Of a DNA stretch of 64,000 nucleotides, positions 57,606 through 64,000 are shown in pieces. Within the stretch, counting starts at the first letter, position 1. The number at the start of each line of letters is the position of its first letter. The position numbers were made by a program, and so were the translations under genes. The stretch spans positions 18,031,001-18,095,000 of the forward strand of contig NC_077239.1 of the NCBI RefSeq assembly GCF_947179165.1, read 5' to 3'. This DNA comes from Solanum dulcamara (taxonomy: Eukaryota > Streptophyta > Magnoliopsida > Solanales > Solanaceae). The notes under the pieces are model-generated. The model was given only the letters and a program-made list of their open reading frames with translations, did no database searches and was not told the DNA's origin.

Positions 57606-59940
57606 TGTCACGACCCAAGCCTAGGGCCTAGACATGACATGGCGAATGAGAAACCCGAAAGTACCTCAAACAAGCCTCTTAGCATTCTTTTAGCCTTTCA
57701 TAGATAATGACAATAAATAAACAAATGGAAATCATAATAGAAAATCTTCAACTTATATATGTCCAACAGTACTTCTAACTTTTAGATTTAACGGGGCTAA
57801 GACAAGTCCCTAGCTCACCCTCAATCTTAATAGAAAGAAATACTATAGTAAGTGTGTAAATATCTAAACATATCATAATCTAGGAAGATAAATGAGTATT
57901 ATTCTCGAAACATGGGAACTCACCAAAAGTAGTCTTCAAATGAGATCTCAACTAGCCATATGGAGGAGGATGAGGATAAGCACTGGCCCCTACATGATGA
58001 TATCATGTAGGCAAAAGAGTATGTATTAGTACTTTGAATGGACTAAGTATGTAAGCATGCATGAATATTGAGGAAACATTAAAACATTTATATAATATGA
58101 AACATAGTGTAATACATGCATAATCAATCATAAAGATATCCTTTAAAACATTTATTTGTGGGAAGATGACCATAAGCGATATTTATGACCATGCGAGCTA
58201 TTACATGGAATCCAACATAACCCCCTACGTTGGCCGGGGAGACTACTTTCTGGGTAGAACTCTGTCAACTTCATTCATTTCTTTAACTTTAACTTTAAAG
58301 GCTATTTGTGGATCCATTAGCCTAAGCCTACAAGGGCTCCTATGTTGGAACATATTTAATGAGATAAGGGGTTGCTACTTGGATTCCCTTACCGAATCCC
58401 ACCTCAATGACCCATTCGGTGCTAAGTCAATTCCACGAAATAGTTTAATACTTCAAAATAGTCATAGCATATAACTTGAGAATTCAAAATATTATATTTT
58501 GTAGAATACCTCATTAAAATATTTGGTGATTCAAATATGCAAGAATTATCCTTATAGCATAAAGAATCCATCATTCATAGCATTTCATCATTCTTTTATT
58601 TTATAAGACTCCCTTTTTATCATAGATATTGCTTTTATAAATATTCATTTGGAGTCAAAGCTTTTAAGTCAAACTTCATTGAAAACAAAGTAAAACTAGG
58701 TGGGTTCAAATCACTTCAACTTGCAAACATGTATGTAAATAAATATGCATAAATACTTTAAAATCCATTGATTAGAAATCATGCTTTAACAAACCCACCA
58801 TAAATTTCAAGAACCTTTAAAAAGATAAATAGATAAATTACTTGTAATCCATTAATTCCTACATATTAAATCATGTTGCATCAAAATAGACCAATAATAA
58901 TTAGTTTAACCATGATTCATGCCATTAAGAATAAATAAGAATTACCCATAAGAAAATATTACTTGAAATCAAGAGATTTAATTGAAAGAGTTTTTGAACT
59001 ACATGAGTGGAAGAAGCTATGGATAAACACCCACATAACTTAGAGTAAAGCGTAAATAAAATAAGCATAATTTATCATGTAATTAAAATACTTTAGACAC
59101 GAGAGTGAAAATAATACTCTCATTGAAGCCTTACATACCTGGAATCCGAAGCGTTACTCAGAATCAAAAGACTTAATGAACACTCTTGAATCCTAGCCTT
59201 TTTTCCTCACCGGAGCATTTTGTGTACTATCCGAAGTATATGAATCACTAAAATAGTATTTCTACACTACAATGAACTAAAACTATATTTTGAGAATGAG
59301 TAAAGGAGTGTATAGAGAGAAGAGTTGCTTGAGAAAGCTTAATGAACAAAATGATGCAATAAGGTGGGTATTTATAGGTGTGAAGGAGAGACCTAATAAT
59401 AATTAAAGTAATTATAAAGAAAAATTTAAAGATTTAATGGAAGATTGTGATGTCATGGATGATGTCAAATGGAGGACTATTTATGTCATGGATAATGTCA
59501 AATGGATCTAGATCTTTTCATAGTTGGTGAGATGAACCTTCTTTTAACGGAATATCCTTTTTCAGGGCTGCATTTGAACAAGATAACTTCCTCATTAGGA
59601 TTTGGTGTCTATATGAATTATTTCTCTAGAAGTATACTTTTATGTAGTTCAATAATCCAATTTGGAGCATCCTACAGTGAGATATGATTTTTCTTCTACA
59701 AACACTCTATTTCATCACAACACCCTGTCTTACAACAATTAATTTATTTGACCTACTTAACCTATGAAACATAAAATATGATCTGCACGAAAGTTGTAGG
59801 TAATGATATTGGAGTTATTCAAAAATTTGAATCACCTAATTGGGACCATACTTTGAAAAGTTATGCCTAAAATACAGAAACTGTATCATTTTCAGCGAGA
59901 ATTGGAAAATCATACACAATGCTTTTAGGGGGTGTTACAC
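57606..59940 (-). repeat. Element A 5' LTR
   Basis: 2335 bp. On the plus strand, TGTCACGACCCAAGCC...GGGGGTGTTACA. Colinear with 38119-40419, and slightly longer because of small indels (for example extra sequence near 58,380). Confidence 0.93.
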
Positions 59941-60523
59941 TTTTTCTAACATCAGAATAGGACTTTTGATGACTTTGAGCCATTTTCAACCTCTCCCTTA
60001 TGAGTCTTACTTTCTCCATAGTATCCATCACCAAATCTGGACCAATCAAGGCCATCTCACCTACTTTAAACCATCCCACCAAGGATCTACATCTCCTTCC
60101 ATATAATGCTTCGAAAAGAGCCATTTGGATACTAGAATGATAACTATTATTATAGGAAAACTCAATTAATGGAAAATGTTTATCCCAACTCCCTTTAAAA
60201 TAATAATGAACACCCTTAACATATCCTCTAATGTTTGGATCGCTCTTTCGGCCTGACCGTTGGTTTGAGGATGAAAAACGGTACCTAACTTAACCTTTGT
60301 ACTGAGACCCGTTTGAAATGACTTCTAAAAGTGCGAAGAGAATTATATACCTCAATCCGATATGATGGTTAAGGGAACACCATAAATTCATACCAATTCA
60401 TGAGCATAAAACTTAGCATAATCTTTGACACCATAAGAAGTCTTAACCGGTAGAAAATAAGCTGACTTGTTGGCAATTTGGAAATGTAGCTACAAACTCT
60501 GATATGTCCTACTTCATAGCATT
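59941..60523 (-). pseudogene. Element B integrase core
   Basis: From high to low coordinates the region is badly decayed, then the frame 59867-60124 (truncated here at 59941 by A's LTR) gives MALFEALYGRRCRSLVGWF and GEMALIGPDLVMDTMEKVRL, the segment following the catalytic core. Upstream remnants (WDKHFPLIEFSYNNSYHSSI) confirm the order. The integrase C-terminus is across element A at 37804-38118. Confidence 0.82.
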
Positions 60524-60871
60524 TCACCAATACACTTCTCTCAACTCATGATACATCTTGGTGGAACCAGGATGAATTGAATATTGGGAACTATGGGCTT
60601 CATTCAATATCAACTCTCTCAACCCATCAACATTGGGTACATACAACCGACGTTGGTAACGTAGCACATCATCTCCCCCTTGGGAGAAAGCCTCAATAGT
60701 TTTTTTAGCCACCGATTTCTTTAACTTGACTAGCATTAGATCATGGTCTTGTTTAGACTGAGCATCCACTACAAGAGACAATTCCATAACATTATGCACA
60801 AGAACACCTCCATCATTAAAGTCAATCAACTGCACACCTAAACATGCCAATCTATGAACATCTTTGATCAA
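60524..60871 (-). pseudogene. Element B RNase H to integrase zinc domain linker
   Basis: The open frame contains MIKDVHRLACLGVQLIDF, QGGDDVLRYQRRLYVPNVDG and ELILNEAHSSQYSIHPGSTK, the last carrying the His residues of the integrase zinc domain. A stop after REVYW cuts it before the Cys pair, which is degraded downstream. It parallels element A at about 53,970-54,420. Confidence 0.85.
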
Positions 60872-61017
60872 TTATTTCTTACCTTCTTTAGTATGTTCAA
60901 CACTACTCATGCACAATCTACTTAGTGGATTGGAAACCACATTAGCTTTGACCAAATGATACAATTCACTCATGTCATAGTCCTTGAACAATTCAAGCCA
61001 TCTCCTTTGCCGATGAT

Positions 61018-61650
61018 TTAAGTCTTTTTGCTTAAATATGTCTTCAAAGAAAATACAACCGCCGCTAGTTCAAGATCATGGATTGGGTAATTCCGTACAT
61101 GTACTTTAAGTTGCATAGAAGCATATGCTATTACCTTACCATGTTGCATCAAAACATAACCAAGACCAACTCTTGAAGCATCACAATATGCCACAAAACC
61201 ATCAGACCCCTTTGATAGAGTCAAGATAGGAGCGATAGTGAGGCGATCTTTCAACTCTTGAAAACTCTTTTCACAATCTTCCGACCATTGAAACTTCACC
61301 TTCTTTTGAGTCATCTTCGTCAAAGGTGATGAGATTGATGAAAACCCTTCCACAAATATTCTATAGTATCCGGCTAGGCCCAAGAAACTACTAATATTCA
61401 AAGGAGATAATGGTCTAGGCCAATTCTTTGTTGCCTCAATTTTCTTAGGATCGACCATAATTCCTTCACCGGACATAATGTGACCAAGAAAAGCCACCTC
61501 TCTTAACCAAAACTCACATATATTGAATTTGGAAAATAATTGTTTGTCCCTTAGAGTTTGTAACACAATCATCAAGTGATTAGTATGCTCTTCCTCATTC
61601 TGGGAGTAAACTAATATATCATCAATAAACATAATTACAAACATGTCCAA
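61018..61650 (-). pseudogene. Element B RT catalytic region and RNase H
   Basis: A 210-residue frame holds [20 protein letters not shown] (catalytic FIDD), [33 protein letters not shown], then RNase H with [18 protein letters not shown] and [19 protein letters not shown]. Right after this an internal deletion joins SLKT to a later RNase H region, removing the conserved WRHYLYG and TDHKSL blocks still present in A. This alone would abolish RNase H. Confidence 0.88.
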
Positions 61651-62483
61651 ATATTATTTGAACACCCTATTCATCAAATCCATGAAAGCCGCAGGAGCAT
61701 TGGTCAAATGGAATAACATGACTAAAAACTCATAATGGCCATACCTCATTCAAAATGCCATTTTGGGAATATCACACTCTCTCACCCTCAATTGATGATA
61801 ACTGGAATGAAGGTCTATTTTGGAAAAGTAACTTGCCCCTTGTTATTGATCAAACAAGTCATCTATCCTCAGAATGAGATACTTATTCTTTATGGTTACC
61901 TTGTTCAATTACCGGTAGTGAATACACATATGCAATAAGCCATCCTTCTTTCTAACATACAATATGGGAGCACCCAAATAGGGATATACTTGGTCTAATG
62001 AAACCCTTGTCTAACAAGTGTTTCAATTATCCTTCAACTCCTTTAACTTCACCGGAGCCATCTGGTAAGAAGGAATAAAAATAGGTTGAGTATCCAGAAG
62101 AAGATCTATACCAAAATCAATCTCCCTTTTGGGAGGAGCATCGAGTAGATCATCGGAAAACACATTCAGAAACTCATTTACAATGGGAATTGACTCAAGG
62201 ATAGGGGCTTTAGAATTCTCATCCGTAACCCTTACAAGATGGTATATACAACCCTTAGAAATTATTTTTTGAGCTTTAAGCACGAAATGAATTAACCTTT
62301 AAACATAGAATTACTATACTTCCATTCTAGGACCGGCTTATTTGGGAATTGAAACTTAACCACTCGGGTTCTACAATCAATAGAAGCATAACATGCATAT
62401 AGCCAATCCATACCAAGGATAACAACAAAATCAGTCATCTCAAGCTCAACTAGATCACATAAAGTAACGTTATGAAAGACCAT
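61651..62483 (-). pseudogene. Element B protease and RT N-terminal half
   Basis: Segments read FVVILGMDWLYACYASIDCR (the D-x-I-x-GMDWL block), [20 protein letters not shown] (RT entry) and [12 protein letters not shown]. Between 61,650 and 62,020 the RT palm is broken by stops. It parallels 55,280-56,000 of element A, showing A and B are related but distinct lineages. Confidence 0.83.
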
Positions 62484-63575
62484 AACCGGATAACTTCTAT
62501 AAACTCTATTAGCACAACTGAATCACTCTTTGGTTGTACTTGGTGACCTTGAGAAACTTTGGCTTTAGGACGAGCATCTTTTACCTTGCATTCCTTAGCA
62601 TGATAAACTGACTTACCTCACCGGTATCATACATTCAATCTGGCTAAACATTTTGCCTTGTGGTGCCTACCTCATTTCTTGCATGCAGGAGTAACTTGGC
62701 CAATAGGAGAAACTCCTTGAGGCTTAGGGTTGGGTACCCTATCCTTGTCAAATCTTGGAGTAGTAGAATTAGAAGACCCTTAGCCGGAGTACCTTGGGAT
62801 AAAACAAGGACGTCCACCACTTTTGGACTTAACATTGGAGAATTCACTATCATCGATCCTTGGCCTCTTGGACTTCCTATTCTTCACATTTTGCTTTTCA
62901 CTCTCTACTTGCTCCACATAGGTCATGAGTCTAGATATATCTATCTCCTATATCAACATAGCTATTTTACACTCCATCGCGACCATGTCTGACACACCTA
63001 ATATGAACTTGCTCATACGAGCTTTTGAGTCGGCAACCATGAATGGGGCATATTTTGACAATTGAGTAAACTTGAGGTCATACTCTCTCACACTCATACC
63101 TCCTTGCTTAAGGTTGATAAACTCTTGCACTTAGGCCTCCCTCAACTCTAATGGGAAAAACGATCAAGAAATATCTCCTTGAACTCATCTCAAGTCATGG
63201 GCTCTAGCTCACTTGGACTCTCACTTTTCCATTGATCTAACCAAATTTGAGAAACACCCCTCAATTGGTATATAGATAACTCCGCCCTCTCAACCGGGCC
63301 AACCTCTATGATATCAACAATCTTATGGATGCCATCAACAAACTCTTATGGATCCTCATCAACTTTAGAACCTTAAAACTCCAGAGGATTCATCCTCATG
63401 AAATCACGAACTCTTATCGCTGCCGTACCCACATTTGGGTTCACGGGAGCCACAACCTCACGTTTACTTGAGCCGTAATGGCTTGAGCAAGTACTTGAAA
63501 GGCTTCTTGTAACTCGGCATTGGAAACTTGATCATTCATAAGGTCATTTGGAGCTTGTTGCTTATCTTCGACCAT
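62484..63575 (-). pseudogene. Element B gag
   Basis: A likely start ATG lies at 63573-63575 ([16 protein letters not shown]). A frameshift follows at about 63,470, then gag blocks: MNPLEF, VDEDPQEFVDGIHKIVD, SIYQLRGVSQIWLDQW and FINLKQGGMSVREYDLKFTQ, with a TAA in place of Gln just before the last. A degraded zinc-knuckle region lies near 62,600-62,680. Confidence 0.8.
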
Positions 63576-63698
63576 GTTCCTTCTAATAGGGTATCTTCAT
63601 GGATGAATATTTTAAAAATTGCAAAGAACAATGCATTAGAGGGAAAAGACTTAACCACTCTACAACACGACATAGATCATGAAAGAAATGAGACTTTC

Positions 63699-64000
63699 TG
63701 TAATGACCCTGAAGGTCATTTTTAGAATTTTTGTAAAATAACCATTTTACCCCTCCTTTTAGATGCCGCGAGTCATTTCTGATTGTTATTGGGTGTTGAT
63801 TTTTTGAAAATCCTATGAAAAGTTAAGTCTTTAGAAATTTTGAGTTTCATAAGCTTTAGGTATTAAAAAATGGTATTTGGGGTCAATCGGAGTTACGGGT
63901 CTCAGAACGGAATTTTATCAATTCCAATAGCTCCAAAATATTGAGATTGGCTTAGGAGACTTTACAAAATTAGTTTTGGAGTTGTAACGAAGATTTGAGG
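63699..64000 (+). mobile_element. Start of another gypsy LTR inserted into element B (runs off the window)
   Basis: TGTAATGACCCTGAAGGTCA begins at 63699 and is followed by GTAAAATAACCATTTTACCCC. The solo LTRs at 25938-29229 (minus) and 3834-9704 begin in the same way. It interrupts B before its primer site and 5' LTR. The preceding CTTTC (63694-63698) should be the first TSD copy. Confidence 0.82.

Larger units (their letters stand above)
38119..59940 (-). mobile_element. Ty3/gypsy chromovirus-like element 'A', split by element C
   Basis: Two LTRs (38119-40419 and 57606-59940) enclose a minus-strand gag-pol with a Met-tRNA primer site (57590-57601) and a polypurine tract (40420-40434). Element C (41112-53317) interrupts the integrase. 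Without C and its TSD, A is about 9.6 kb. The flanks are T-rich: TTTTT to the left, CTTTT to the right, with an extra T likely gained on the left. Integrase ends in a chromodomain-like tail, which places A with chromoviruses, probably the Tekay/Del lineage. LTRs differ by several percent in the stretch I compared. Confidence 0.9.
35806..63698 (-). mobile_element. Ty3/gypsy element 'B', split by element A; right end cut by another LTR
   Basis: On the minus strand B's gag and pol run from 63575 down to 59941 and resume at 38118 with the integrase C-terminus, followed by a polypurine tract and the 3' LTR (35806-37424). Gene order gag, protease, RT, RNase H, integrase marks it as gypsy. The insertion of A at 38119-59940 accounts for the break. 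The expected 5' LTR is not reached because a plus-strand LTR starts at 63699. GTTGA (35801-35805) should be one TSD copy. Confidence 0.87.

Noticed and set aside
1..64000. A novel defence, metabolic or other gene system
   Set aside because: No cluster of intact non-transposon genes exists. All coherent protein motifs belong to copia, gypsy or LINE proteins.

Overview
The window reads as plant nuclear intergenic DNA, almost certainly from a nightshade (Solanaceae). The reasons are a 3' fragment of an RTE-type LINE ending in a TTG tail, a SINE fragment of the Solanaceae TS/SolS type, and long AT-rich Ty3/gypsy LTRs beginning TGTAACACC, TGTTATACCCC or TGTAATGACC with a Met-tRNA primer site. I found no convincing host gene, tRNA, rRNA or CRISPR. 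Nearly everything that can be explained is LTR retrotransposon, and I could order most insertions by reading LTR ends, target-site duplications (TSDs) and coding sequence that resumes on the far side of an insertion.

Left part (1-19.4 kb). A partial LTR (1-982) abuts a LINE remnant (983-1900). A decayed minus-strand Ty1/copia element (about 2650-19348) is split by two plus-strand solo LTRs. The first (3834-9704) itself carries a second solo LTR (5532-8689, TSD AGACC). The second (11725-16285) carries a minus-strand solo LTR (12331-14441). Without the insertions the copia element is about 6.3 kb.

Middle (19.4-30.5 kb). A complete plus-strand copia element (19403-24649, TSD GTTAC) has a readable but dead gag-pol, with an 87-bp SINE fragment in its integrase region. 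It is followed by unassigned AT-rich DNA and by a minus-strand solo LTR (25938-29229, TSD CCATC) holding a compact TRIM-like element (26601-27516).

Right part (30.5-64 kb). This is a deep nest. A Tat/Athila-type LTR and primer site (about 30520-35710) is split by a solo LTR (31156-34823, TSD CATAA) and then interrupted by gypsy element B (minus, from 35806). B is split by chromovirus-like gypsy element A (minus, 38119-59940). A is split by the non-coding LARD-like element C (plus, 41112-53317). C is split by a reversed solo LTR of its own broad family (46812-49645, TSD GCTGC). B is cut again at 63699 by another LTR that runs off the window.

All coding sequence is defective. Many premature stops are what C-to-T or G-to-A changes would give (Gln and Trp codons), as expected for long-silenced, methylated DNA. 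I found no previously undescribed system. The notable content is the nesting depth, seven apparent solo LTRs, the two non-autonomous elements and an alternating two-monomer minisatellite inside one LTR.
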